NCBI GenBank assembly: GCA_949316235.1
Contig: OX438744.1
Coordinates: forward strand, 30,810,778 to 30,874,777
DNA: 64,000 bases
Direction of reading: 5' to 3'
From: Oegoconia quadripuncta
Taxonomy: Eukaryota > Arthropoda > Insecta > Lepidoptera > Autostichidae
The notes beneath the pieces are model-generated. The model made no database searches. It saw only the letters and a program-made list of their open reading frames with translations, and was not told the DNA's origin. Positions 1-10,410 of this stretch are shown piece by piece (positions within the stretch are counted from its first letter, which is position 1; each line of letters opens with the position of its first letter). The position numbers and the translations under genes were made by a program.

Positions 1-444
1 CAATCCTGGCAACACATGTTACTCACAGGGATGCTACTGGCACGCTCACATCCGACGTTGATATGTCGAATATCACATCCGCGTTTCAGAATTCCGTTTG
101 CACGATATCGCCAAATTTAATGAATTTTGAAATAGGTTAAAAATTTAATCTAGAATTTAATCTGGATTTCGTATTATTTCTGTAATCCTGTAAAATTCCT
201 TGAACACCTCATTAGTCCAGTAAAATACGTTATTTTTATGGTGTAATTCCTTTCTTCTGGTGACCTGAAATACAGACTGTATAGTCTAATTTAGGCATGT
301 CTCCTACAATTTTGTTAACGTGTGACACATTTGTCTTGTATATTTATACTATTGTACCTACATAATTGTGGAGAGAAATAAATGTTATGTTGATTGATTG
401 ATTGATTGAATGTTAGTAGTAGTTGATTTTTTGTAGAAGGATTG
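1..444. other. Unassigned AT-rich sequence with a retroelement-like tail
   Basis: No gene is recognised. At about 378-409 an AATAAATG stretch is followed by a run of TTGA units, the kind of short-repeat tail that insect LINEs leave behind, so the preceding 100-150 bp may be a LINE 3' end. The first 250 bp match nothing else in the window. Confidence 0.4.
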
Positions 445-677
445 AGTACCCATCATCATCATCTGATTTAAGAGCCATGCTCTTGTCGGTGGAGATTTTT
501 CCATATCTCTCTGCTCTCCGCCTTCCTCTTGACCTCCTGATACGACACGACGTTCAACTTCTCTTTTATCTGCTGCATGTAGCTTATTCTCGGTCTTACT
601 CTTTTTTCTTTTCCCCGCTATTCTTCCTTCTATTATGGTTTTGATGAAATCATCGTGTCGTATTGGGTACCCATCAG
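445..677 (-). pseudogene. LINE-H 3' end, frameshifted reverse-transcriptase tail
   Basis: Read on the minus strand, this encodes a degraded version of the C-terminus preserved at 18073-18282. Both contain IRHDDFIKTIIEGRI followed by a basic GKRK stretch. Here the frame breaks just after the basic stretch; the rest (KRKAESREIWKNLHRQEHGS-like) continues in another frame. A GAT-repeat tail sits at about 449-460, as in the other copy. The family resembles the C-terminal ends of RTE-type endonuclease/reverse-transcriptase proteins of Lepidoptera. It is a dead, strongly 5'-truncated insertion. Confidence 0.75.
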
Positions 678-1448
678 TAACAAAATAAAAATGTTTATTA
701 ATCAGTGTGTAGCTTGCTTTAGGTATAAAGGTACAGATATTTAGTTTCAAAACGTACAATATTAAATTAAAGTCACCACTGTGACCTTCATTGCGTTGTA
801 GAAGGTGTCAAGATCTCATAAAACAATTTACTGAAAAATTAATCAATGGCTATGTTATATTTTCTAAAAATATTTTATCGAGTCGTGATATTTACCCTCG
901 ATGAAATATAAACAAAGTACTTATTGATCGATTCTTGCGAAAATAGTTACAGGAGTTCCAAGTATATTCACAGACGTAATTGTAATCTAATAGCCTATGT
1001 TTTATTATTAAATACCTATACTCGTACTATATCTAAAGCAAGCTACCACTTTCTTAGAAAACATTTTTAATCTATCACTGGCACGTACTCTATCCAAGTA
1101 CGAAAAATCGAGGCCTTTAAGATTATTGGAAGGTAAAAGTGTATTCTTACTGGACTACATCCACGAATACCCAATTTGTTCATCAAAGTATATTTTTTTT
1201 ATTTCTTAATTACCTACATTGTGTTTATTGTTCTAAACAATGTGTTTATAAAAATACACAATGTAACCTATTTTTAATTTTCTTTCTTCGACGCCTATCA
1301 CTGATACTCATCTCGATGGGGTGCTAGAATTATTTGTCACATTAAGCCGCATCGCATTGGAGCCGCTAACTAACTATAATTCCTCACCGGCCAGCAGCAA
1401 TGTGCTCTGCCGGCTATACCACTTCAACCAACTAAATTCATCTACAGC
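678..1448. other. Unassigned AT-rich sequence
   Basis: I see no gene or recognisable repeat. The frames present are short and low in complexity. The stretch 1330-1440 is somewhat richer in GC but matches nothing else in the window. Confidence 0.4.
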
Positions 1449-1785
1449 TTTTTTTTAATGCACTACGGGTTCGTATTTGCCCTCAATCACACCTGATGTT
1501 AAGTGAAGATGAGTTCGAAGGTAGAAGCGTACTGACCCTGAAACCCCAACACATTTGGGGGACTGGCTATCTTATTTCTGACAACCGGAACAAAACAATG
1601 CTATTAACATTGCTGCTTGGCGGCAGATTTAGATAAGATGGTGTGGTGGTAGCTAGCGAGGCGGACATTTTAAAATGCCCTACCACTAACCAAACCGAGT
1701 ACTTAAACATGTACTCAGCTGGGGATCGAACCCGCGACCTCCTAATCGTAAACCCAATGTTGTTTACATTTAGCCACGGAGGCGG
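1449..1785 (-). mobile_element. SINE-1, near full length
   Basis: A tRNA-derived SINE on the minus strand. The poly-T at 1449-1456 is its tail. The body carries the family marks CACACCTGATGTTAAGTGAA, the tandem AACACATTTGGGGGACTGGC block and TGCTTGGCGGCAGATTTAGA. The tRNA-like head, with the reverse complement of the B box GGTTCGATCCC, lies at about 1723-1785. It faces the copy at 2032 head to head. Confidence 0.9.
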
Positions 1786-2031
1786 CTTTCTTCATTCCTG
1801 ACGTAGTCTCTCCGTATCATTGTCCTCTCGTTTCGTGTCCTTGAGCCTTCTTGAGGCCCATAGTGAGAGACCAAGTTTCAGTGTCAGTTCAGTATTAAGA
1901 CCTTAATTAAGTTAAATTGTGGCAAGCTTTATGATAATGGCTCACTTGATGAGTTAAAACATGCCAAGTTGGCAACCGCGGTGGCATTTAATGTATTGCT
2001 GATGCTGACGGGGCTTACTTAGTAGAATTTA

Positions 2032-2328
2032 AACCGCCTCCGTTTCGGAGGTCGCGGGTTCGATCCCCAACGGGGTACATGTTTAAGTACTCGGTTTGGT
2101 TGGTGGTAGGGCATTTTAAATGTCCGCCTGGCTAGCTACCACCATCTTATCTAAACCTGCCGTCAAGCAGCAATGTTAATAGCATTGTTGTGTTCCGGTG
2201 GTCAGGGATAAGATAGCCAGTCCCCCAAATGTGTTGGGGTTTCCGGGTCAGTACGCTTTCACCTTCGACCTCATCTTCACTTAACATCAGGTGTGATTGG
2301 TACCAACCCGTTATGCATAAAAAAAAAC
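2032..2328 (+). mobile_element. SINE-1, head partly deleted
   Basis: Plus-strand copy with the B box GGTTCGATCCC at about 2058-2068, the full body and an A-rich tail at about 2319-2328. The head lacks the GTGGCTCAATGTAAACAACA part seen in copies such as 37989, so the pol III A box is gone. It forms an inverted pair with the copy ending at 1785, separated by about 246 bp. Confidence 0.9.
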
Positions 2329-3236
2329 AAAATTTTGTTTCTTCAAAAAAGGAAATTTCTTGCCTCGTGACATCTCTAGCAGCTCACACGTTTCTCATAT
2401 TTCGCTGAAATAATATACCTACAGAGTTTTCTAAACTTTAATAAAGTTACGAGCGAATACCATTCGTATGAAGTTACAACTTTGCATGATTTTACATTTT
2501 CATCTCTATATACTTGGAGACAATGTGTAAGTTTGACTGTTTGTTACACAGTTGCTAATACAGGCTGCTTGGAATATGCTGTTTTGTAAGTTTAAGGTAC
2601 AGGCGTTAATGTCCGTCCTGTATGTCGGTCTGAAGAGTAAGAGGAGAGGAAATTACCGATCTGCCTATTAAATCCACTTCAGATTCGTCTGGGTACAATG
2701 GGTTGAATCTAAGTAACCCCAGCAACTCCCATCGTTTGGATTTATCTGGGCAAAATAAGAACATACCTCTATATTGGTATAGAGGTATGTTATATCTTAG
2801 AGCATATCACTCAGGTATAATATTATATATGCATCATAGCCCGCCATCACATGTACAAAAAGGAACACACGCAATCACATACACACACACATGTACATTA
2901 ACACTCATATGTATTCCCACAAAACTACACTTGCAGAGATGTTACATTTTCTTCTTTGCCTTTAAATTTAATATCCAAAAAATCTCTATTTGCATCACAG
3001 ATTGTATAAAAATGTAACTTGGCTACTCATTTGTTTTTCTACGGTAACTGTCTTCCTGCGATACGGTTCTAGGACTAGTGTAGGAGACAGAGTTTAAGTA
3101 ATATCTCAGTTAATGATGCCAGGACAACATTTCTTGAAATATTTATACTACCTATGGTAAAAAAAATGTTAGTTCTATAGTGTTTAATGGCATAATAATG
3201 ATTTTTATTTTTATTTTCACTTCATTTCATTTTCAT
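2329..3236. other. Unassigned sequence with a small perfect hairpin
   Basis: No gene is recognised. A perfect inverted repeat occurs at 2760-2791, listed separately. A 104-codon frame at 2703-3017 crosses simple CA/AT-rich sequence and has no recognisable domain. I do not consider it a gene. Confidence 0.4.
2760..2791. repeat. Perfect 13-bp inverted repeat
   Basis: AACATACCTCTAT is followed by a 6-base loop and then its exact reverse complement ATAGAGGTATGTT. It could be a short foldback remnant or chance. Confidence 0.8.
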
Positions 3237-3500
3237 ACCTGTTTGGTGTAGTGGTTAGAAACGCTAATTGTTATACCAAAAGGTCGCATGTTCGGATCTC
3301 GCTAGGGCATATGTTTGTATGGTGTATACGGACACGTGTACCCGACTTTTGTACGTTTTCAGGTATAAGTATTACAAAAAAATGTATTGTGTGTAATACA
3401 TCAACCATCTGATATCCATAATACAAGCCTATAGTTTCTTAATGTCAAACTAGATAGCGATGTGTGTATGCAATGCATACCTACTTATATTAAGTTCCAC
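3237..3500 (+). mobile_element. SINE-2 (subfamily a)
   Basis: tRNA-headed SINE. The A box TGGTGTAGTGGTTAG lies at about 3245-3259 and a degraded B box (TGTTCGGATCTC) at about 3289-3300. The body runs through GGACACGTGTACCCGA to a tail related to CATCTGGTATCCA and AACTAGATGGCGCTGTGTGT, which defines subfamily a. Confidence 0.85.
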
Positions 3501-4155
3501 ATTTCTATGTTGTGTTATATAGTACATAGGTAACAACTAAATGTAATGTATAAGTGTCGCTAAATGTATCAAATAAAGTGTTCTTATTCTGTCCAAGCAT
3601 ATTTATTTATTTATACCAATATCTAGCTAAGTTTGCTGGTATGCGATAATAAATATTCGACTTCCACGACGCATACCGTCGTCGTTTCCGATATCAGCCT
3701 GCAATCTAGTGCATGCATGTTATGTACTAGTGCATATTATGCAGATACACCGGCATGAGAGTGAAAAGGAGACTACATTTGCATAATGGGAAAGATAATG
3801 ATTTCTCATTTGTTCTTAAGTACTAACGTGTTACGAGTTCTGATAGGTATGTGTGGTACAGCCGGGTAGACAAGTGCTTCGAGATAAAAATGTTTTTATT
3901 ATTTTCCGACTACGGTGAAGTCAAAATGAGAGTAATGTATTCAACGCGTCTATGTATGTGCAGGTTTAACGCCTTGGCAGAATTGAGTTATCGTCAGATT
4001 CGTATACCGGTCCCGGGACAGTCATACAGTATATGTCATAATTATAAATTTAATATGGCCGACGTTAGCAACTTCACAATAAATTCTTCACCCCACAGAG
4101 TTGGGTATCAAATGAGAGGTTTCGACGAAACAAATGCAAAAACCGGTCCCAATTC
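3501..4155. other. Unassigned sequence
   Basis: No repeat family or gene is recognised. A 106-codon plus-strand frame at 3851-4171 has no visible domain or signal peptide and its end runs into the Helitron at 4157, so it is probably fortuitous. Confidence 0.35.
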
Positions 4156-4156
4156 T

Positions 4157-4392
4157 AAACTATTATTATAAATGCGAAAGTTTGTGTATGTGTTTATACC
4201 TTATGCCTAAATGGCTGGAGAGATATGGTTGAAATTTGGTTGGTAGACATATTAGGATTAACATAGGCTACTTTGTATCCCGGGAAAGTGACTGGTTCCT
4301 GTAGGATAGGTATTTTTAGTTGTTTTTTTTAGAGTGACGCATTTGATGGTAGAACAAATTCTACGCGAACGAAGTCCCGGGTAACAGCTAGT
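4157..4392 (+). mobile_element. Lep1-like non-autonomous Helitron
   Basis: It starts with TATTATAAATGCGAAAGTTT and ends with ACGAAGTCCCGGGTAACAGCTAGT. CTAG before T is the 3' terminus expected of Helitron-like Lep1 elements of Lepidoptera. The interior has the usual GGCTGGAGAGAT and GAAATTTGGT segments. It encodes nothing. The cleanest relative is at 41979-42174. Confidence 0.75.
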
Positions 4393-4941
4393 ACGTAATT
4401 TTAAAAACACAACTACTGTATTTATCAAATGTACCTCAATATAGCAATCCCGAAATAATATTACTTAGGTACAAGGAACCGCATGGAGACCTATCCAACT
4501 CCAGCCTAATTCAAGTTAATTCAATTAGTTTTGAATTTTTATAGCTAGTTATTTATAACCGTAGTCAAGTTATTATAGCTTTATTACATATTAATTTTAG
4601 ACAGTTTCCACGGTATTCCGTACAAACTTTAACGTTTAAAATGTTAGATATGTATAGACCGATTGTAATGAAACTTTATACGCATAACCCCTACGACGGC
4701 ATTCAACCAGGCACAATGGGATTTCTTTTCTACGTGTGACGATGCGGCGTGTGGCTGCCTTTTTCTTTGGAAACTCAGTTTGAGATATGGTTCTTAGCCA
4801 TGTTTGATGGAAATTGGTTCAGCGGATCCCAAGATATCTAGCTTTTAATACAATTGTTTTATTTACCTAGACGACTTGAAAAATTTCTAAATACGCCGAT
4901 CGAATTCAGAAACTAAGGATGGGATATCGACTATCAGAGAT
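4393..4941. other. Unassigned sequence containing repeat X
   Basis: Most is unrecognised. At about 4780-4845 there is a segment (GGTTCTTAGCCATGTTTGAT, then AATTGGTTCAGCGG) that recurs inverted at 16903-16953 and diverged at 20625-20680, so this is an interspersed repeat of unknown class. Confidence 0.5.
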
Positions 4942-5545
4942 ACATACATACATAAAAACACGCTTGTTACCTGCAAGTATATATAGGCGGAGACCAAAGA
5001 CTACCACTTGCTACGGCCCTGACACACCTCTTTTCTTTCATTCATTTTCCTAATTCCTACTGCTCGTCGGTTTAGGGTACTCTTGACTACTAGACTTTTC
5101 TTTAAACTGTCACCATTTCGATCACTGTACGTTCGCTATAGCCCTCCCTTATCAACACTGCCATCCACATTCGTTTCGTATATCTCTTTCATTAGTCTCC
5201 ATCTTCTCCACCATGATCAAATCATCTCAGCATACCTTTGTCACTACGTCTTCTTTCACACTGCATAGCTACAAAAAAAATGTATTTATGTAGTATATCA
5301 ATCATCTGGTATCTACAACACAAGCCTATAGTTGCATACTGTGGAACTAGATGGCGCTGTGTGTATATCTAAGGATATTTATTATTATTTATAGCTCCCT
5401 TATTACACTATTCCTTATCATATCTTTAAAGTTATTTATACATCCAATGATCTCATTTCCACTGCATTAATTCTACTGTCATGCTTCTTCTGCTATACCC
5501 AGAATTGACTCCCGTAAATCGGTGTTGGAATGTCAGAGATCATTT
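4942..5545 (-). pseudogene. LINE-F 3' end (RTE-like), split by SINE-2
   Basis: Minus-strand relic of the LINE-F family. The 3' UTR side is at the left (TACATACATACAT, then CTACCACTTGCTACGGCCCT) and the coding C-terminus continues to the right. The better-preserved copy at 13015-13248 shows the protein: DRIRN, then MLRWFGHVERMNER, then GRGRPRRTY. Here several stops and shifts have destroyed the frame. A SINE-2 tail (5271-5390) interrupts it and the LINE sequence resumes at CCCTTATTACACTATTCC. The hexamer ATAGCT flanks the insert at 5265-5270 and 5391-5396. Confidence 0.75.
5271..5390 (+). mobile_element. 5'-truncated SINE-2 inserted in LINE-F
   Basis: Only the tail half of SINE-2 is present (AAAAATGTATTTATGTAGTA to GGAACTAGATGGCGCTGTGT and a TTATTA tail). 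It is bounded by the direct repeat ATAGCT, a candidate target-site duplication. Confidence 0.8.
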
Positions 5546-5599
5546 TACATTATAATTTAAAATGAGACGTATTCTTTTCATTGTTTCGAAATTCAAAAC

Positions 5600-5935
5600 A
5601 ACATTAACAAACTAAGGTTATTACAAAATTAGTGACTACCTGAATGACAAAAACTCTTGGTATACTTCGCCCAGCTCCCAAAAATTATAAAATTGTATTA
5701 GTTGTATACTTTTATATATATAAAAAAAAAGAAAAGAAAATGATCCTGTGTGTTTCTTGCGCCGCTTCTTTTCCCACAGATGATTTCCCTTTCCGAAGCG
5801 GTGGTAGCTTGGACATACTAACTGACCGAAAAATGCTTAGCCCTATTTTTATTTCCAATAGACATTCCACAAATGATATCATGTATCCTTACGTTGAAAT
5901 AAATGCTTGAAGTTTGAGTTTGAGTTTGAATTAAA
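5600..5935 (+). mobile_element. LINE-P 3' untranslated tail
   Basis: Non-coding end of a retroelement seen again around 29885-30520. Shared blocks are AAGGTTATTACAAAATT, the CACCCAAAAATTATAAAATT-type block, TTTCTTGCGCCGCTTCTTTT and GATTTCCCTTTCCGAAGCG. It ends in GAAATAAATGCTTGAAGTTT and a run of TTTGAG units at about 5908-5930, the terminal short-repeat tail. Confidence 0.65.
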
Positions 5936-6792
5936 ATTTTATCGTTCCAATTATTTCTCTTTAGTTCATCATATTCACCGAACAGAACAGAATCCGTTTA
6001 AAAGATTTAGAAAATACCATTATCCGTATATTTTTCTTTATAGGTACAGTCTCGCACAGAAATATCTTTACGCGTCTCGCGACGCATCCGACACACAGAG
6101 AGCTCACTATATCCACTTCCGGTCCACTTGCGCGCCAAATGCAGTGTACAATAATAAGTAGCAGTAACCCAACTTCTTTTTTTTTGCTACCTGAGAAGGT
6201 CAAGGTCAAGGCAGTGGACCTCAAACATGTGGAGGATTACTGTTATACTGAGGACTCAGATGTAAAACCTCATACGCTGGAAATGTTACTGGTTCACTTA
6301 TTCTTGACAAAACAAATGACTGCTAGCATTAAACCTGCTACTTTTAATGGTATTAGCACTCTCTTTTGGAGATCAGGAGTATTAGGCCCCGCCTGGGTAT
6401 GATGTGTTATATGTAGGCAACGTAACAGATTATAAAATATAATACAATATAATACAATATTCTTTATTGTACATCAATAAAACCGTTTCTAACCACCTCC
6501 GTGACTTAATTTAAAAACATTGCTACAAAATGGAGGTCGGAGGTTTGGTTCCTGCCGGGGTATAGTTATTTAGCGCTCGGTTTGTTGTGTGGTCCTTTTG
6601 AATATCCTGGTGACCAAAAACTCTTCTTATTTGCCTGTCTGCCTGCCGGCAGTTTCAGTCAATTGCTTCAGGTTTATAATACATTTCAGACAGTTTTTTA
6701 ACTATCTTCCTTGCAATAATAATATATTTCGCAATATTATACCTACCAGTCATTACAATCGAAGCCTATGGCAGGTAGTGGACTGTTATATC
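5936..6792. other. Unassigned sequence
   Basis: No gene is recognised. Pentamer-like AATACAATAT repeats at about 6440-6470 resemble the edge of another LINE tail. At about 6197-6212 two overlapping AGGTCAAGGTCAAGG units form a perfect TCAAGGTCA, the monomeric site bound by FTZ-F1-type nuclear receptors, which may be chance. Confidence 0.4.
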
Positions 6793-7095
6793 ATTTATCA
6801 TCATTAGTCCGTAAACATCTCACTGCAGGGATATAGACCTTCCCTCATATTAAGGAAATTGGGGCCATGTCCGCCACGCTGGCCCAATGCGGGTTGGGAA
6901 CTTCACAAGCCTTAGAATTTTTATTTTTCAAGCATGCTGGTCTCCTCACAATGTTTTCCATCACCGTTCAAGACCAGTCGGATAAATGCACATAAGTAAT
7001 TAAATGAAATTTAAAAACTCATTGTTACATGGCGATCGAACCTGGACCTCCCAAATTGGGAGACTGTGTCTCCTCCACTGAGCTACCGACGTTAT
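6793..7095 (-). mobile_element. SINE-3, near full length
   Basis: Third tRNA-headed SINE family, minus strand. The head at about 7025-7095, read on the minus strand, has A box TAGCTCAGTGG and B box GGTTCGATCGCC. The body holds CATTTATCCGACTGGTCTTGA. The tail at the left has CCCAATGCGGGTTGG-like sequence, CATCTCACTGCAGGGATATA and TCATCATT. Confidence 0.8.
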
Positions 7096-7140
7096 GTCAT
7101 TACTTTTATTGTTATCTAGACTTCTGTGAAATTTTATATA

Positions 7141-7265
7141 TTTTTTATTACCTTAATCACACCTGATGTTAAGCGAAGATTAGGCTGGTTTCGGGTCAGC
7201 GTGCTTAGGTGGAAGCACGCTGACCCGAAACCCACAACTAATTTGAGGAACTGTCTATCTTATCT
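7141..7265 (-). mobile_element. SINE-1 fragment rearranged into a perfect hairpin
   Basis: The tail half of SINE-1 is recognisable (AATCACACCTGATGTTAAGC, then GACCCGAAACCCACAACTAA). Inside it, 7187-7206 and 7213-7232 are perfect 20-bp reverse complements around the 6-base loop AGGTGG. This part of the SINE therefore exists in both orientations, back to back. Confidence 0.8.
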
Positions 7266-7685
7266 CAAACAAGATGAAAGCAAGAGAGTTTGTATGATGT
7301 TGCAATACTGCAGTTTGCCTGTTGTATCAAATGTAAGGGATCTGAATAATATTCGCAGTGGGAGCTAAGGTATTCTGCGGAACTGTGTCTATTTATTTGC
7401 ATTACACTTTTTGTAGCGACTGTATAATGCTTTTATTTTGCATTACATTTCTGTTAACGATTGTATTCGTTTAAGATATCGCCATTTGATGTCCTATAAG
7501 AAAAGTATTGAACACATTTTTTGCTTCAAATTTGCTATAAAAAAGTTAAGTTTATTTTAAAATGAGATACCCACTCCTTGTATTCTTAACTAATCTTTGG
7601 CCCGCGACTCCGACCTATTGGATCAGGTATCATCTTACTAGATTTAATTGCGTCAGTGTCTCCTGAATTCTACAACCTTGGGATC

Positions 7686-7742
7686 TTGGGATCGAACCCG
7701 CAACCTCCGACTCGTAAACCCTATGTTGAGCCACGGAGGCGA
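7686..7742 (-). mobile_element. SINE-1 head fragment
   Basis: About 57 bp matching the reverse complement of the SINE-1 tRNA-like head: GGGATCGAACCCGCAACCTC, then GAGCCACGGAGGCG. The body is missing. Confidence 0.8.
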
Positions 7743-7870
7743 TTAAAAATATTGAAATTTAAGGATAAAAGGTATACTTTTACATAATTTTAAAATAATT
7801 AAACTTTAGGCATTATACTGTATGAGTACCTCAAGAAACATCCAAACTTTCTCATTTATATTAAATTAAT

Positions 7871-8112
7871 TTGGTTGATGGTAGGGCATTTTAAATGTCC
7901 GCCTGGCTAGCTTACCACCATCTTATCTAAATCTGCCGCCAAGCAGCAATGTTAATAGCATTATTGTGTTCCGGTTGTCAGAGATAAAATAGCCAGTCCC
8001 CCAAATGTGTTGAGGTTTCCGGATCAGTACGCTTCCACCTTCGACCTTATCTTCACTTAACATCAGGTGTGATTGAGGTCAATTACCAACCAGTTGTGCA
8101 TAAAAAAAAAAT
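7871..8112 (+). mobile_element. SINE-1, head missing
   Basis: Starts at TTTGGTTGATGGTAGGGCAT and runs through the whole body to a poly-A ending at about 8112. The tRNA-like head is absent, as expected for a 5'-truncated insertion. Confidence 0.9.
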
Positions 8113-8574
8113 TAATGCGACCATAATCATACAGGCCTTCACTGTGAATATCCAGAAACTTCGCTGCGCTTACCAGTGCGAAGAATCGTTCTTCAGCGAA
8201 TTTCTTTATTCCTAGATTACATCGTGTCTTCTCTCTGATAATACACATTACGATCCAAAACCCTTTTTCGTATGCTGCATGCCGCGTAGCGTTCCCGTGC
8301 TCATTTCGCGGCTAAGCTGAAAAGACATTAGCCTATCGGGCGTAGTCTTAGTCAAAATCCAGAGCTCGTTGTGTGACATGTTTCTTGAGACCCAAAATAA
8401 ATAAATAAAGTTTCCCAAACCCTTATGTTTTTAAACTAGACGACGTTTCGCCATTTCTTGAATGTTGCCCATCATTATTTCGACAATGTTTAGCCCAGGG
8501 AAAATACGGTAAAATATTAGCTTAGCTAGACATAATTCAGAACTGACTTATATAATTGCTATGTTATAGAGGTA
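8113..8574. other. Unassigned sequence
   Basis: No gene is recognised. The block 8220-8410 shares short runs (CTCTCTGATAATACACATTA, GCTAAGCTGAAAA) with 36070-36250, so a degraded interspersed repeat is likely here. Confidence 0.4.
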
Positions 8575-8697
8575 CATTAGAGATGTAATTTTGAATAACT
8601 AAGCCTAAAAAAACATTTTATTAGACTTAATGCACCCAGAGTAAATCACCTGGGTGAACTAAGTCTACTTATCGTTAGACTTAATGCATCTCTAACT
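8575..8697. repeat. Foldback with repeated AGACTTA motif
   Basis: The outer ends are inverted (TTAGAGATG near 8577 and CATCTCTAA near 8688). Inside, 8623-8639 (AGACTTAATGCACCCAG) pairs with 8650-8666 (CTGGGTGAACTAAGTCT) at 15 of 17 positions around a 10-base loop. AGACTTAATGCA recurs at about 8677. This is a candidate tiny foldback element. Confidence 0.6.
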
Positions 8698-10206
8698 TAA
8701 ATTGGAAAATAATGTAAGTTTCACGTTTTTTTATTTTTTTTTCATGGTAGGTAGACTTAATTCACCTGTTAATTTGTATCTTAATAACAATAAACACTAA
8801 CTGATATTTAATTAGGTAGACTTTTGTTAAACACAGTTAAGTTATTGATTGATAAAAAACTAAGCATGTTATAGTTAGGCATGCATGTGTTTTTGGCTGA
8901 AAAAGTCGTCGAGCTGCATTGCTTAAGAAACTAATATTATGTAAGAAAAATTTCCCTAAATATTTTGAATTTAATTCAATTATACTCATAAATTTTATTG
9001 AGCATTTTTTTTTAAAGAAACACATTTTTCAACTTTAACTTATTTGGAAAAATATATAGGTACCTACTTGCGATTCTTATAAATGTTTAATTTTTAGCAA
9101 TTGTTACTACATTCACAACACTTTACTAAATGTTTCAAGAAAATCACGGTTATACATAAAGGTTAGGTGTAAACATATTCTCCCTGGGCTAGTTGTTGGT
9201 TTCATCTAATCAGAACTCTTATCCGATGTACTCGTCTACTTCTAGTAGAAATTAAAAGTCTACACTTTATAACAATATTCTCAATGTCTACTGTACACTT
9301 TTCTTTCTTTTGCGTGCACACAAGAAATCAAATAAATCATTGACGACTCACAGAAAGTCTGACAACCGTCGACATTAGCAACTAAATTGCGTTCTTAAAT
9401 AATAGAAACGACATCACACCAATAAATTACCGAACCCGTCAAAACAGAAAAACAATACAATTTCAAAAGAGCAGTAAAGGTGACAAGGGGACTTAGCGTT
9501 CCATTTTCAAATTAATAATCACTGTTCATATTCTTTCACATTGTTGTGCGCGCCTGTACCTTCTTAGAATAAATTGTCTGACAATAGTTTTTTTTTTATT
9601 TAAACTGGTCTCGAATCAAGCTTTGTCCGTTCAACAATTGTGTTTTGTTTGTGTGGTCATATTGTTTTGGAAATACTGTAAATGGCCTTATATCTGTGAA
9701 TGAATGTAATATGGTATTGCAGTAGCGAGAAACGACTTTACGGATAAGGAATAAGGGTTAGTAAGCTTTCTTTTGTTTCTGAATAACGAGGTGTGAATAT
9801 GTTAGTACCTACTGATTGTTAACAACATAGTATTGGGATGTCGTTTGGGGTGTACTCAGAATATCGAACGCAAAGATACGAAGAAGTAAATTTACCGGAG
9901 TATGACGCGTGACTTCTAAATTTTAATTAAAAAGTCCAATTAAAAGGTGAAACACCCCTCGGCTATGTGCATGACTTGAGCAATACTTACTAACTAAAAT
10001 TTAAATTTTCTACAATTTTATGTGCTTAAATTGCATAACACAGATGTTGTAAGTAGGTAGGTACACAGGTCAACGACCCATTTTCTATATTTACTCAACT
10101 GTTCCAGTAAGGACGATAATGTTTTTGTATTTCTGTAAGTATGTTAATATGCGACGCGGCAACTGCAAAATATTTTATTTGAGGATATCTAGAATATATA
10201 TAGAGG
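8698..10206. other. Unassigned AT-rich block
   Basis: About 1.5 kb without a recognised repeat or coding region. The motif GTAGACTTA or a close variant recurs at about 8750 and 8815. Frames are short and not protein-like. It could be intronic, intergenic or an unrecognised old element. Confidence 0.4.
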
Positions 10207-10410
10207 ACTAGCTTTCCGCCCGCGGCTTCGCCTGCGTGGAGTAAGTTTATCGCGGATATGTTTAATTTGCTTGTCTCGCGGGAACTACTCACTTTATCGG
10301 GATAAAAATATCCTATGCCTTAATCCAGGGTATCAAATCCTACCTAAGTATGTATGAAATTTCATCCAAATCCGTTCATCCGTTTCGCCGCGATTGAGCA
10401 GCAAATAAAC
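10207..10410 (-). mobile_element. Lep1-like Helitron, minus strand
   Basis: The 3' end is at the left: GACTAGCTTTCCGCCCGCGG is the reverse complement of the CGCGGGCGGAAAGCTAGT type of terminus. The interior carries GAAATTTCATCCAAATCCGT and TTTCGCCGCGATTGAGCAGC, typical of the family. The outer start is replaced by an AATCAATCAAATACTCTTTA tail of another element. Confidence 0.75.

Noticed and set aside
3851..4171. 106-codon plus-strand frame as a host gene
   Set aside because: No domain or signal, and its end runs into the Lep1-like Helitron at 4157.
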